In this document: piece by piece, positions 34,524 to 43,317 of the stretch
Layout of the letters: every line of letters begins with the position of its first letter
How positions within the stretch are numbered: the first letter of the stretch is position 1
Position numbers and translations under genes: made by a program
Source: Bradyrhizobium sp. AUGA SZCCT0158
GTDB lineage: Bacteria; Pseudomonadota; Alphaproteobacteria; Rhizobiales; Xanthobacteraceae
Length of the DNA stretch: 64,000 nucleotides
Direction of reading: 5' to 3'
Assembly (NCBI RefSeq): GCF_018130065.1
Contig: NZ_JAFCME010000002.1
Coordinates: 124,001 to 188,000, forward strand
The notes under the pieces: generated by a model
The model's input: only the letters and a program-made list of their open reading frames with translations
What the model was told of the DNA's origin: nothing
Databases searched by the model: none

Positions 34524-35894
34524 TTAGAACGCGTATTCCTTGTAGGCCGGTTCCACGGAGCCGCCCCAGGCGCCGTTGAATTTCTCCAGCATCTCTTCGG
34601 CCGGCGTGCGGCCGGATTCGAGGATCCGTTCCAGGGGTTCGAGGTGACGGCTTTCGTCGCGGCCGAGATGATCGACATGACCACGCCGCCGCAGTCCGGC
34701 ATGGGACAGCTTCAGGCATTCCTTCGCGATCTCGAACAGATAGCGGTCGCGGATCCGGGCCTTGAAGCCGAAGCGCGGCACGTCGTCGCGCAGCGCCTGA
34801 CGCTCCGCCGCCGTCCAGTGCTTCACGAGATCCCATGCCGCGTCCAGCGTGGTGTCGTCGTACAACAGGCCGACCCAGAACGCCGGCAGCGCCGGCAAGC
34901 GGCCCCACGGCACGCCGTCGGCGCCGCGCATTTCCAGATAACGCTTCAAGCGCACTTCCGGGAAAATCGTCGAGAGATGATTGGCCCAATCCGACAGCGT
35001 CGGCCGCTCACCCGGGAGCGCGTTACTCTTGCCGTCGAAGAAGGCGCGGAACGACGAGCCTGACACGTCGATATAGCTGTCGCCGCGCTTGACGAAATAC
35101 ATCGGAACGTCGAGCGCATAGTCGACCCAACGCTCAAAACCCATGCCGTCCTCGAACGCCCACGGGATCATGCCGGAACGCGCATTATCGGTATCGCGCC
35201 AGATTTCGGAGCGGAACGACAGGAAGCCGTTGGCCTTGCCTTCGGTGAACGGCGAATTGGCGAACAACGCGGTCGCGATCGGCTGCAGCGCCACCGATAC
35301 CCGCAGCTTCTTGACCATGTCGGCTTCGGAAGAGAAGTCGAGATTGGTCTGCACGGTACAGGTCCGATACATCATGTCGAGGCCGTACTGGCCGACCTTC
35401 GGCATGTAATTGGTCATGATCCCGTAGCGGCCCTTGGGCATCACAGGGATTTGCGACCGCGACCATGACGGCGTCATGCCGAGGCCGAGAAAGCCGATGC
35501 CGAGCGGGGTCGCGATCTCGCGCACCTGCGCCAGATGCGCCATCAACTCCGACTGGGTCTGGTGCACGGTCTCGACCGGCGCGCCCGACAATTCGAACTG
35601 CCCCCCGGGCTCCAGCGAAATCGCGCCGCCGCCGGTGACGTCGTACAGCCCGATAATGTTACCGCGCTCCATGATCGGCTCCCAGCCGAGCAGGAGCTGC
35701 ATGCCCTCCAGCAGCGCGCCGATGCCGCGCGCGCCTTCATATGGCACGGGGTGATAGCCCTCGAGCGTGAACGGGGTCTTCTCGTGCTCGGTGCCGATGC
35801 GGAACTCCGACGGCGGCTTCACGCCGGCCGCCAGCCACGCCACGAGTTCGTCGCGCGATTGCAACGGCGTCATATCGATTTGGTCACGCGCCAT
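34524..35894 (-). CDS. gshA: glutamate-cysteine ligase
   Basis: The product has 456 residues of the plant/alphaproteobacterial (class 2-like GshA) type. Motifs include RIGTEHEKTPF, ISLEPGGQFELSG with the metal and glutamate ligands, VQTNLDFSSEADM, and YRTCT for cysteine binding. It catalyses the first step of glutathione synthesis. A longer open frame reaches 35969, but ATG 35894 (MARDQIDMTPLQSRDELV) gives family length. It is upstream of no gene on its strand; the MarR regulator of a GST lies just before it. Confidence 0.95.
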   Translation of the reverse strand: MARDQIDMTPLQSRDELVAWLAAGVKPPSEFRIGTEHEKTPFTLEGYHPVPYEGARGIGALLEGMQLLLGWEPIMERGNIIGLYDVTGGGAISLEPGGQFELSGAPVETVHQTQSELMAHLAQVREIATPLGIGFLGLGMTPSWSRSQIPVMPKGRYGIMTNYMPKVGQYGLDMMYRTCTVQTNLDFSSEADMVKKLRVSVALQPIATALFANSPFTEGKANGFLSFRSEIWRDTDNARSGMIPWAFEDGMGFERWVDYALDVPMYFVKRGDSYIDVSGSSFRAFFDGKSNALPGERPTLSDWANHLSTIFPEVRLKRYLEMRGADGVPWGRLPALPAFWVGLLYDDTTLDAAWDLVKHWTAAERQALRDDVPRFGFKARIRDRYLFEIAKECLKLSHAGLRRRGHVDHLGRDESRHLEPLERILESGRTPAEEMLEKFNGAWGGSVEPAYKEYAF

Positions 35895-35990
35895 AAAAAA
35901 CCCGGATCTTTGGCGATTCGACCGAACGCGCCGTGTGGCAGGGAGCATTGCGGACAGCGTTATCCGCAAAAACGATAAGATGAAGGCGTA

Positions 35991-36500
35991 TCATCGGGCG
36001 GGAACGCCGTCTCGCACAGCGGCCGCCCTGACCTCGCTGCACGAGCAGCCCAGCCGGTCGAGCAGACCGCAGAGCTTGATGGCGTCGGTGTCGGACAGTT
36101 TGGAGCCGACGTGCTTTTCGATCGCGGCGGAATAGGCGCTCCACATTTTCTTTTGCAGCTCGCGTCCCGTCTCGGTGATTTCGACGAACTGGCCGCGCTT
36201 GTCGATCTTGCATTCGCGCCGCGCCGCCAGCCCTTCGTCGACCAGCCGGTCGATCAGGCGCGAGGTCGAGTATTGCGGGATCAGCATCTGCTTCTCCAGC
36301 TCCACGGGACGCATCTCGCCGGACGGCGCGCGCGACAATTCCAGTAGCGCGTCATACCAGGCGAGCGGCGGGAAGCCCGCCTTCTTCAGATCCTGCTCGA
36401 CGGCGTCGAGCACCCGGCTCTGCACCCGCATCAGGCGGATCCAGGCGTTGGTCGCCTCGGTCGATGGTTTGCGTTTCATGGTCTGGTCCGTATCCGTCAC
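35991..36500 (-). CDS. MarR-family transcriptional regulator
   Basis: The product has 169 residues. The winged helix-turn-helix is at about residues 50-115 (GEMRPVELEKQMLIPQYSTSRLIDRLVDEGLAARRE, DKRGQFVEITETGRE). A CSC pair near the C terminus (LDRLGCSCSEV) could act as a thiol sensor. ATG 36479 is an alternative start. It is divergent from a GST gene with a palindromic operator pair between them, so it probably represses both and is released by electrophiles. Confidence 0.92.
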   Translation of the reverse strand: MTDTDQTMKRKPSTEATNAWIRLMRVQSRVLDAVEQDLKKAGFPPLAWYDALLELSRAPSGEMRPVELEKQMLIPQYSTSRLIDRLVDEGLAARRECKIDKRGQFVEITETGRELQKKMWSAYSAAIEKHVGSKLSDTDAIKLCGLLDRLGCSCSEVRAAAVRDGVPAR

Positions 36501-36537
36501 AGGTCCGTGTCTGTCACAGGTTAGTGTACCGCACTAA

Positions 36538-36577
36538 ATGCAGCTGCATCAATCTTGACTATTACATGCAGATGCAT
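36538..36577. promoter_or_regulatory. paired palindromic operator between MarR and GST genes
   Basis: ATGCAGCTGCAT (36538-36549) is a perfect 12-bp palindrome, and ATGCAGATGCAT (36566-36577) is the same with one mismatch; their centres are 28 bp apart. A TTGACT -35-like box (36555-36560) of the GST gene lies between them, so binding would block that promoter. This layout is typical of MarR dimers binding as an array. Confidence 0.75.
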
Positions 36578-36642
36578 TTAGTCGTTCCGCGGCCCCAAGC
36601 CAAGGTTTCCAAAGACAAGAACTTCCAAAGGGAGAAAATCCA

Positions 36643-37257
36643 ATGAAATTGTACTATTCGCCAGGCGCCTGCTCGCTGTCTCCCCATATCGCGCTTCTGG
36701 AGGCCGGTCTGCCCTACGATCTGGTCAAGGTCGACCTGCGCGCCAAGAAGCTGGAAAACGGCGACGACTATCTGACGGTCAATCCGAAGGGCCAGGTGCC
36801 CGCACTGGCGCTCGACTCCGGCGAATTGGTGACCGAAGGCCCGGTCATCGTCCAGATGATCGCCGACAAGGCCGCGGACAAGAATCTTGCCCCCAGCCGC
36901 GACCATGCCGATCGCTACAAGCTGCAGGCCTGGCTCACCTATATCAACAGTGAACTGCACAAGAACCTCGGCCCGCAATTCGCCCCGGCGCTGTCAGATG
37001 ACGCCAAGGCCTTCTTCAAGGATCGGGTGATGGGCAAGTTTAGGTATGTCGATGGCGAGCTCGCCGGGAAAGACTACCTGATGGGCAAGCAGTTTTCGGT
37101 CGCCGACGGCTACATGTTCACGATGCTTTCATGGGCCGAACGGATGAAATGGGATCTCGCCGATCTCTCCAACCTGATGGCCTACAAGGCCCGCGTCGGC
37201 GCACGCCCGATGGTGCAGGAAGCGTTGACCAAGGAAGGTCTGCTCAAGGCGGCGTGA
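36643..37257 (+). CDS. glutathione S-transferase, beta class
   Basis: The product has 204 residues. The thioredoxin-like domain has the beta-class N terminus KLYYSPGACSLSPHIALLEAG with Cys10, VNPKGQVPAL with the cis-proline and TEGPVIVQMIAD; the helical domain ends with FSVADGYMFTMLSWA, the conserved N-capping box and hydrophobic staple region. It conjugates glutathione to electrophiles in the cytoplasm. GGGAGA lies seven bases before the start. It is regulated by the divergent MarR gene and close to gshA, which supplies glutathione. Confidence 0.95.
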   Translation: MKLYYSPGACSLSPHIALLEAGLPYDLVKVDLRAKKLENGDDYLTVNPKGQVPALALDSGELVTEGPVIVQMIADKAADKNLAPSRDHADRYKLQAWLTYINSELHKNLGPQFAPALSDDAKAFFKDRVMGKFRYVDGELAGKDYLMGKQFSVADGYMFTMLSWAERMKWDLADLSNLMAYKARVGARPMVQEALTKEGLLKAA

Positions 37258-37282
37258 CGTTTCGATACATAAAATGAGAACG

Positions 37283-37310
37283 GGGCCGGATCGATGATCC
37301 GGCCCTTTTT
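37283..37310 (+). terminator. terminator of the GST gene
   Basis: A 10-bp stem GGGCCGGATC/GATCCGGCCC (37283-37292, 37296-37305) with a 3-base loop is followed by TTTTT. The same hairpin recurs at 39214-39236 and 40798-40820. Confidence 0.92.
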
Positions 37311-37549
37311 ATTTTCGATTTGATCGTCGATCAACAAAATCGTCCGTGACGTGGCGATCGTCCAGGTAGACCGGAACATTGGCCGGGCTGATGAGTAAGT
37401 CTCCGGTCGAGAACGTGTTGCGGGTTCCGACCGCCGGCAGAGTGGTTCCGTAGTGACGGTGCTTTGGTCATCCGGAGTCTCTGCGCGAAAAACGTCACAA
37501 GAAAATCCCGAAAAAAAATCCCGAGAAAAACTCCAGAGGCACCATACCA

Positions 37550-38692
37550 ATGGACAACTGGCTTTCGTACGTCGTCGCCCAGATCGAGCGGATTCCATCC
37601 TGGGCGATCCTTGCCGCCATTGCCGGCGTCGCGATCCTCGCGGCGCTGGCGGCTCACCGGCTGGTGTTCTTTTTGCTCGAACGGCAGTTGCGCGACAGCG
37701 AACGATTCGCATGGTTGCTGATACTGAAGAAATCGAAGGCACCGTCAGCTTTTGCCGCCGTCATGGCGGCGCTGAGCCTCTCGCTGCAATTGGGTCCGAT
37801 CAGCGGAACCGCGGCGACCGGACTTACGGCATTGATGCAGATCGCATTCATTACCCTGCTCACATGGCTTGCCATTGTCACGACCGAGATATTCAGCTCC
37901 GTCTATCTCGGCCGCTTGCAGAGGGACCTCGAGGAAAACCTGCTCGCGCGAAAGCATGTGACGCAGATCAGAATCCTGACGAGGGCGGCGGTGCTGATTA
38001 TCGCGCTGATCGGCCTTGCATCCGCGCTGATGAGTTTCGACGCGGTGCGCCAGTATGGCGTCAGCCTGTTTGCCTCCGCCGGCGTCGCCGGCCTCGCCAT
38101 CGGTCTTGCAGCACGGCCGCTGCTTTCAAACCTGATCGCGGGCGTTCAGATCGCAATGACGCAGCCGATCAGGATTCAGGACAGCGTGATCGTCGAAGGA
38201 GACTACGGCACGATCGAGGAGATCAACTCGACCTACGTCGTGGTGCAGCTTTGGGATTGGCGGCGCCTGATCCTGCCGCTGAACTATTTTATCGAAAAGC
38301 CGTTCCAGAACTGGTCGAGGGATAGCGAGTCGATCATCGGAAGCGTGATGATCTATGTGGACTATTGCGCCGATGTCCCGGCGATCCGGAAAAAGCTCGA
38401 ACAGCTCGTGAAGACGATGCCGTTGTGGGACGGCAAGGTGGTCAATTTGCAGGTCAGCGATGCGACGGAGACCTCGATGCAGCTGCGCATTCTGGTCAGC
38501 GCGCGAACCGCGGCGTCCGCCTGGGACCTCAGATGTCTGGTCAGGGAAGCCTTGATCAGCTTTGTGAGCAAGGAACTCAGATATTCCCTGCCGCAACCGC
38601 GCCGACAGATCGCCAGTCACGTCTGGCTTGACGAGGCAAGCCTGGTGCCGGAACACGCGCTGCCGTCGAAAGCCCGGGCCGGGAATGGCTGA
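37550..38692 (+). CDS. mechanosensitive channel, MscS family
   Basis: The product has 380 residues. Four to five N-terminal helices precede the pore helix VSLFASAGVAGLAIGLAARPLLSNLIAGVQIAMTQPIRI and the MscS beta domain DSVIVEGDYGTIEEINSTYVVVQLWDWRRLILPLNYFIEKPFQNWSR in outline. The C-terminal alpha/beta vestibule follows. It releases solutes on osmotic downshock. The pore motif keeps the Gly/Ala packing of MscS. It stands alone. Confidence 0.93.
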   Translation: MDNWLSYVVAQIERIPSWAILAAIAGVAILAALAAHRLVFFLLERQLRDSERFAWLLILKKSKAPSAFAAVMAALSLSLQLGPISGTAATGLTALMQIAFITLLTWLAIVTTEIFSSVYLGRLQRDLEENLLARKHVTQIRILTRAAVLIIALIGLASALMSFDAVRQYGVSLFASAGVAGLAIGLAARPLLSNLIAGVQIAMTQPIRIQDSVIVEGDYGTIEEINSTYVVVQLWDWRRLILPLNYFIEKPFQNWSRDSESIIGSVMIYVDYCADVPAIRKKLEQLVKTMPLWDGKVVNLQVSDATETSMQLRILVSARTAASAWDLRCLVREALISFVSKELRYSLPQPRRQIASHVWLDEASLVPEHALPSKARAGNG

Positions 38693-38729
38693 AGCGGCGT
38701 TTCTGCCGGCGACCGCCGTCGCGCGGATT

Positions 38730-39122
38730 TCAGGAGCTGATGCGTTCCTTCGCCGTGAAGGTCACGGCTTCGATCTTGTTGCCGTCGAGGTCGCGGACAA
38801 AGGCGCCGTAATAATTGGCATTGTATTTTTCCCGAATGCCAGGCGCGCCTTCGTCAGTTCCGCCACTGGCAAGCGCGCTTTCGTGAAATCGCCTGACCGT
38901 TTTCCGGTCCGGCGCCAGAAAGGCAATATGGACGCCATTGCCCGGTGTTGCGGGCAAACCGTCAGCCGGGGTTTCAAGACTGAACACGATCTCGGATGCG
39001 CCATAATGAGCGGCCTTCTCGGAAGTTTTGAGAAGCCGGAAACCGATGAGAGACATCAGCGGATCGTAAAACGCCTTGGCCCGCGTGAGGTCATTGGTGC
39101 CGACCGAAACATGATGGATCAT
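38730..39122 (-). CDS. VOC family (glyoxalase-like) protein
   Basis: The product has 130 residues. It opens MIHHVSVGTNDLTRAKAFYDPLM and ends GAFVRDLDGNKIEAVTF, the two metal-ligand ends of a single VOC module (His at 3-4 and Glu near 122). Such proteins include glyoxalase I, dioxygenases and antibiotic-binding proteins. ATG 39122 gives the proper start; the upstream residues of the open frame are not conserved. The function is unassigned. Confidence 0.87.
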   Translation of the reverse strand: MIHHVSVGTNDLTRAKAFYDPLMSLIGFRLLKTSEKAAHYGASEIVFSLETPADGLPATPGNGVHIAFLAPDRKTVRRFHESALASGGTDEGAPGIREKYNANYYGAFVRDLDGNKIEAVTFTAKERISS

Positions 39123-39213
39123 CGGTGCATTCCCGCGTCGAACTTTTTGGGCCAGCACAGATAGGCGCGAGGCGGCGGGTTGGTTCCAAAAATCCCGTGA
39201 GAGAAAACCTGAA

Positions 39214-39236
39214 GGGCCGGATCGATGATCCGGCCC
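39214..39236. repeat. copy of the GGCCGGATC hairpin
   Basis: GGGCCGGATC (39214-39223) pairs with GATCCGGCCC (39227-39236) exactly as at 37283, but the T tract is absent (CATTG follows). It lies between the VOC gene start and the palindromic repeat at 39247. Confidence 0.8.
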
Positions 39237-39246
39237 ATTGTTTGTT

Positions 39247-39331
39247 CGTCATTGCGAGCGAAGCGAAGCAATCCATCTCGCAGCATAACAGATGGATGGA
39301 TTGCTTCGTCGCTACGCTCCTCGCAATGACG
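39247..39331. repeat. palindromic repeat of GCAATCCAT type
   Basis: Left end CGTCATTGCGAGCGAAGCGA and right end TCGCTACGCTCCTCGCAATG plus ACG form an inverted repeat around GAAGCAATCCAT/ATGGATTGCTTC. Relatives are at 29544 and 44594. Confidence 0.85.
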
Positions 39332-39370
39332 GGGCTTATACCGCAACCGCTCCTACAGCGCGCGAAGCCA

Positions 39371-40603
39371 TCAGAACCGCGCAGGACTGAAAGCCATCGC
39401 GTCCGTAAACGTCGCCTCGCCGCTCATCATCTCGGCCAGCAGGCGGCCTGTGGTGGGGCCAAGGGTGTGGCCGTGATGACCATGCCCGAAATGCATCCAC
39501 AGGCCTTTGTGCTTCGGTGCAGCTCCCACGACCGGCAGCATGTCGGGCATGCAGGGGCGGACCCCGCTCCAGGGTTCGGCCTCCACCGCCGTGCCGAGAT
39601 CGACAAGCCGCCGTGCCGCCTGTTCCGCCCGTTCGAGCTGGCGCGACTGCGACGACCTTTCCGGTCCCATCAATTCGGCGCCCGACGTAATCCGCAACCC
39701 CTTCGCCATCGGCGCCATCGCGTATGCGAATTCGGGGTCGTGCAGCGGCAGATTGAGCCTGCCGCCGCCGGTGAAATGCCGATGGTAGCCGCGCTTGCGC
39801 AGCATCGGAAAACGGTAGTCAAACTTTTGCAACAGATCGGGAGACCACGGACCCAGCGATACCACGGCCGCCTCGGCGTCGATCGGGCCATCATCCGACT
39901 GAACCGTCCAGCCGGCAGGACTCGGCGCCAACGTGGTCGCATCCCCGTTGACGAAGGTGCCGCCTGCGCGTGTGAACAGATCGGCATAAGCGGATACAAG
40001 CCCGCCCGGGTCCGAGACCGTCCATGGGTCGCGCCAGTGAACAGCCCCCGCCCCGGTCTCGTTAAGCCCGGGTTCGGCCGCGGCAAGCTGTGCCGGGCTG
40101 ATAATTTCCGATCGCACACCGAATTCAGCCGCCAGCGACTCGGCGACCAGCGCCACTTCATCCAGCGCAGCCTGGGTGCGGCGCAGGGAATGATAGCCGC
40201 TTCGCTGCACCAGATTGTCCGCGCCGGCTTCCCGGATCAGCACGTCATGCTCGCTTGTCGCGCGTGCGATGATCCGCGCGTAGGCCTGCGATATGCGCTG
40301 GTGCCGATCCGGCGCGGAATGCCACCAGTACCGCAGCAAAGGACCAAGATGCCGCGGCAGCCATTTTACGCGGTAATGGACATCGTTGGCGCGCCCCGTT
40401 GCGATCGCCGCCAGCGTCGCAAGATCGCGCGGCATCGGATAGGGCCGCACCGCTTCGGCCTGGATGAAGCCGGCGTTGCCGTAGCTGGTCTCGCGGCCGG
40501 GCTGATTGCGATCGAGCAGCACGACCGACCAGCCGCGGCGCTGTAACTGCAGCGCGGTTGCAACCCCGACCATTCCGGCACCGAGAACGATAACACTTGG
40601 CAT
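39371..40603 (-). CDS. FAD-dependent oxidoreductase, DadA (D-amino-acid dehydrogenase) type
   Basis: The product has 410 residues. The dinucleotide-binding site PSVIVLGAGMVGVATALQLQRRG is at the extreme N terminus, followed by VLLDRNQPGRETSYGNAGFIQAEA, and the C terminus has WSGVRPCMPDMLPVVG and the FAD-closing GHGHHGHTLGPTTGRLLAEM. The order fits DadA, which oxidises D-amino acids to keto acids in the membrane respiratory chain. I use ATG 40603; the frame is open to 40690. The substrate range is not clear. Confidence 0.9.
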   Translation of the reverse strand: MPSVIVLGAGMVGVATALQLQRRGWSVVLLDRNQPGRETSYGNAGFIQAEAVRPYPMPRDLATLAAIATGRANDVHYRVKWLPRHLGPLLRYWWHSAPDRHQRISQAYARIIARATSEHDVLIREAGADNLVQRSGYHSLRRTQAALDEVALVAESLAAEFGVRSEIISPAQLAAAEPGLNETGAGAVHWRDPWTVSDPGGLVSAYADLFTRAGGTFVNGDATTLAPSPAGWTVQSDDGPIDAEAAVVSLGPWSPDLLQKFDYRFPMLRKRGYHRHFTGGGRLNLPLHDPEFAYAMAPMAKGLRITSGAELMGPERSSQSRQLERAEQAARRLVDLGTAVEAEPWSGVRPCMPDMLPVVGAAPKHKGLWMHFGHGHHGHTLGPTTGRLLAEMMSGEATFTDAMAFSPARF

Positions 40604-40795
40604 TGTCGCGATCACCTTTGCATACGTCAGCGACCTGTCGCCAAGTCCTGCTTCAAAGTCCTGCTTCAACCAATCTACGAGCTGCTGCAACAGATCGCGA
40701 CAGTGGAAAAGGCGCGGATGCCCTGCGCAGAATGGCGCTTGACGCTCAAGCCGCGCCGGGTCGCGTGAGCGACCTCAAAAATCGATTCACAAAAT

Positions 40796-40826
40796 AAAGG
40801 CCGGATCGATGATCCGGCCTTTATTT
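40796..40826. terminator. hairpin terminator downstream of the fad operon
   Basis: AAAGGCCGGATC (40796-40807) pairs with GATCCGGCCTTT (40811-40822) around a 3-base loop. On the minus strand it is followed by TTTATTTTG and on the plus strand by ATTTGTTTT, so it can stop transcription both ways. The stem is the same sequence as at 37283. Confidence 0.88.
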
Positions 40827-40848
40827 GTTTTGCTCAGAACTTTCAACA

Positions 40849-40966
40849 CGTCGTCCCGGCCTTGAGCCGGGACCCATAACCACAAATGCTCATGGTGAAA
40901 GAACGCTGCCGTTGTGCCCATTCCATAGCACACGGCGTATGGTCCCGGCTCAAGGCCGGGACGACG
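40849..40966. repeat. REP-like repeat with perfect 26-bp arms
   Basis: Left arm CGTCGTCCCGGCCTTGAGCC plus GGGACC (40849-40874) and its exact reverse complement (40941-40966) enclose about 66 bp. Each arm also holds its own hairpin GTCCCGGC...GCCGGGAC. It lies between the terminator and the end of the fadJ gene. Confidence 0.88.
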
Positions 40967-40973
40967 ATTTCCC

Positions 40974-43187
40974 TTACGCCGCCAGCTTCTTCGGCGGGAA
41001 GCGAGCGTAGAACGTCTCGCCCTTGGCCGCCATGTCCTCCAGCAGTTTCGGCGGCGTGAAGCGGGAGCCGTATTTGGCTTCCAGCTTGTGGCAGAGTTCG
41101 ACGAACTTCCTGGTGCCCATGAAGTCGATATAGGACAGCGTGCCGCCGGTGAACGGGGCAAAACCGAAGCCGAGGATCGAGCCGACGTCGGCCTCGCGCA
41201 TGTCGGTGATGACGTGATCTTCCACCGTGCGCGCGGCTTCCACCGCCTGCACCACCAGGAAACGCTGCTTCAGCTCCTCGATGTCGAGCGTGTCGGGGTC
41301 GAGCTTCTTCGGCTGCAGATCGGCAAGTCCGGTCCACAGGCTCTTCTGACCCTTGCCCTTCTCGGGATAGTCGTAAAAGCCCTTGCTGTTCTTGCGGCCG
41401 AGACGGCCCTGCTTCTCCACCAGCTCCACCATCAGTTTCTTCTGGTCCGGGTTGATGGAGTTCGGCCCGAGATCGGCCTCGGTCGCCTTCATCACCTTGA
41501 GCCCGAGGTCGAGCGCCACTTCATCGGACAGCGACAGCGGGCCGACCGGCATGCCGGCCATCTTGGCGCAGTTCTCGATCATCGCCGGTGGCACGCCTTC
41601 AAGGAACATCTCGTTGCCTTCGGCGATGTAGCGGCCGACGCAGCGGTTGGCGTAGAAGCCTCTGCTGTCGTTGACGACGATCGGCGTCTTGCCGATCATC
41701 CGCGTGTAATCCAGCGCGGTGGCAAGCGCGGCATCGCCGGTGTTCTTGCCCACGATGATCTCGACCAGCATCATCTTCTCGACCGGCGAGAAGAAGTGGA
41801 TGCCGATGAACTTGCCCTGGTCCTTGAATTCCTCGGCCAGCGAGTTGATCGGCAGCGTCGAGGTGTTGGAGGCGAAGATCGCGCCATCCTTCAGGAGCGG
41901 CTGCGCCTTGGCGTAGGTTTCGGCCTTTACTTTGCGGTCCTCGAACACGGCCTCGATGACGAGGTCGCAGTCTTTCAGCACGCCATAGTCGGCGGTCGCG
42001 CTGATGCGCGACATCACGGCGTCGCGGTCGCTTTCCTTGGCGCGGCCCTTCTTGATGAGATCGTCGATCACGGTCTGGGCGTGGCCCTTGCCCTTGTCGG
42101 CGCTGGCCTGGTCGCGGTCGATCAAGACCACGTCGATGCCGGCCCGCGCGGAGACGTAGCCGACGCTGGCGCCCATGAAGCCGGCGCCGATCACGGCGAG
42201 CTTTTTCACCTTGGTCGGCGGCACGTTTGGCGGCCGGCGTGCACCCTTGTTCAGTTCCTGCATCGACAGGAACAGGCTGCGGATCATCGCCGCGGCTTCG
42301 TTGGAACGCAGTATCTGCGTGAAGTAGCGCGATTCGACGCGGAGCGCCGCATCGATCGGCAACTGCAGGCCTTCATAGACGCAGCTCATGATGGCGCGCG
42401 CCGCCGGGTAATTGTCGTAGGTCTCGCGGCGGTAGATCGCGTTGCCCGCCGGGAACATCTGCATACCCGCCTTGGAGAACACCGGGCCGCCGGGAAGCTT
42501 GAAGCCCTTCTCGTCCCAGGGTGCGACGGCCTTGCCACCGCCCTTGATCCAGTCCTTCGCCGCCTTGATCATGTCGGCGGGCGGGACGATGGCGTGAATG
42601 AGGTTGAGCGCCTTGGCCCTGGCAAGGTTGATCGCCTCGCCCTTGAGCAGCAGCTGCATCGCATCGGCAGGCTGCACGATACGCGGCACGCGCTGGGTGC
42701 CGCCGGCGCCGGGGAACAGGCCGACCTTCACCTCGGGCAGGCCGAGCCGTGTCTTCGGGTTGTCGGCGGCGACGCGGTAGTGGCAGGCCAGGGTCAATTC
42801 AAAACCGCCGCCGAGCGCGAGACCATTGATCGCGGCGACCCACGGCTTCCCTGAAATTTCGATGTTGCGATAGACCTGCGAGAAGCGGCGGCTCTGGTCG
42901 AACAGCATCTGGTTGGCGGCCTCTTCGCCCTTGGCCTTGAGCAGATCGGCATATTGATGGGCCATGCCTTCGAGCATCGACAGGTCAGCGCCGGCGCACA
43001 GCGCTTCCTTGCCCGAGGTGATGACGACGCCCTTGACGGCGGCTTCGGCGGTGGTCTGCTTGACGATCTCCTCGAGTTCGGTGGCCGAGGTCTCGTCGAG
43101 CACATTCATCGAACGGCCGGGCGTGTCCCAGGTGACGAGCACGATGCCGTCGGAGTCGGTTTCCAGCTTGAAATTCTTGAAGGCCAT
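40974..43187 (-). CDS. fatty-acid oxidation complex alpha subunit (3-hydroxyacyl-CoA dehydrogenase / enoyl-CoA hydratase)
   Basis: The product has 737 residues. The N-terminal crotonase domain (to about 260) has INGLALGGGFELTLACHYRVA and LPEVKVGLFPGAGGTQRVPR, with the oxyanion hole and two Glu. The second half has the NAD-binding KKLAVIGAGFMGASVGYVSARAGIDVVLID and IGIHFFSPVEKMMLVEIIVG plus NDSRGFYANRC and a C-terminal dehydrogenase domain. It carries out two steps of beta-oxidation in the cytoplasm with the thiolase and dehydrogenase upstream. ATG 43187 has GGGAGCG eight bases upstream. Confidence 0.95.
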   Translation of the reverse strand: MAFKNFKLETDSDGIVLVTWDTPGRSMNVLDETSATELEEIVKQTTAEAAVKGVVITSGKEALCAGADLSMLEGMAHQYADLLKAKGEEAANQMLFDQSRRFSQVYRNIEISGKPWVAAINGLALGGGFELTLACHYRVAADNPKTRLGLPEVKVGLFPGAGGTQRVPRIVQPADAMQLLLKGEAINLARAKALNLIHAIVPPADMIKAAKDWIKGGGKAVAPWDEKGFKLPGGPVFSKAGMQMFPAGNAIYRRETYDNYPAARAIMSCVYEGLQLPIDAALRVESRYFTQILRSNEAAAMIRSLFLSMQELNKGARRPPNVPPTKVKKLAVIGAGFMGASVGYVSARAGIDVVLIDRDQASADKGKGHAQTVIDDLIKKGRAKESDRDAVMSRISATADYGVLKDCDLVIEAVFEDRKVKAETYAKAQPLLKDGAIFASNTSTLPINSLAEEFKDQGKFIGIHFFSPVEKMMLVEIIVGKNTGDAALATALDYTRMIGKTPIVVNDSRGFYANRCVGRYIAEGNEMFLEGVPPAMIENCAKMAGMPVGPLSLSDEVALDLGLKVMKATEADLGPNSINPDQKKLMVELVEKQGRLGRKNSKGFYDYPEKGKGQKSLWTGLADLQPKKLDPDTLDIEELKQRFLVVQAVEAARTVEDHVITDMREADVGSILGFGFAPFTGGTLSYIDFMGTRKFVELCHKLEAKYGSRFTPPKLLEDMAAKGETFYARFPPKKLAA

Positions 43188-43213
43188 GTTGGTCGCTCCC
43201 AATGCGATTGCTG

Positions 43214-43305
43214 CGTAGGGTGGGCAAAGGTGCGCTTCGCGCCGTGCCCACCATTTTCATTCGGTGCTTGTGATGGTGGGCACGCTTCGCTTTGCCCACC
43301 CTACG
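43214..43305. repeat. palindromic repeat (CGTAGGGTGGGCAAAG type)
   Basis: Left CGTAGGGTGGGCAAAGGTGC and right GCTTTGCCCACCCTACG form the outer arms, with inner GTGCCCACCAT/ATGGTGGGCAC. It is a sequence variant of the repeat at 14088. It lies in the gap between the thiolase and fadJ genes, inside a probable operon. Confidence 0.87.
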
Positions 43306-43317
43306 AATTGCCGTCGC

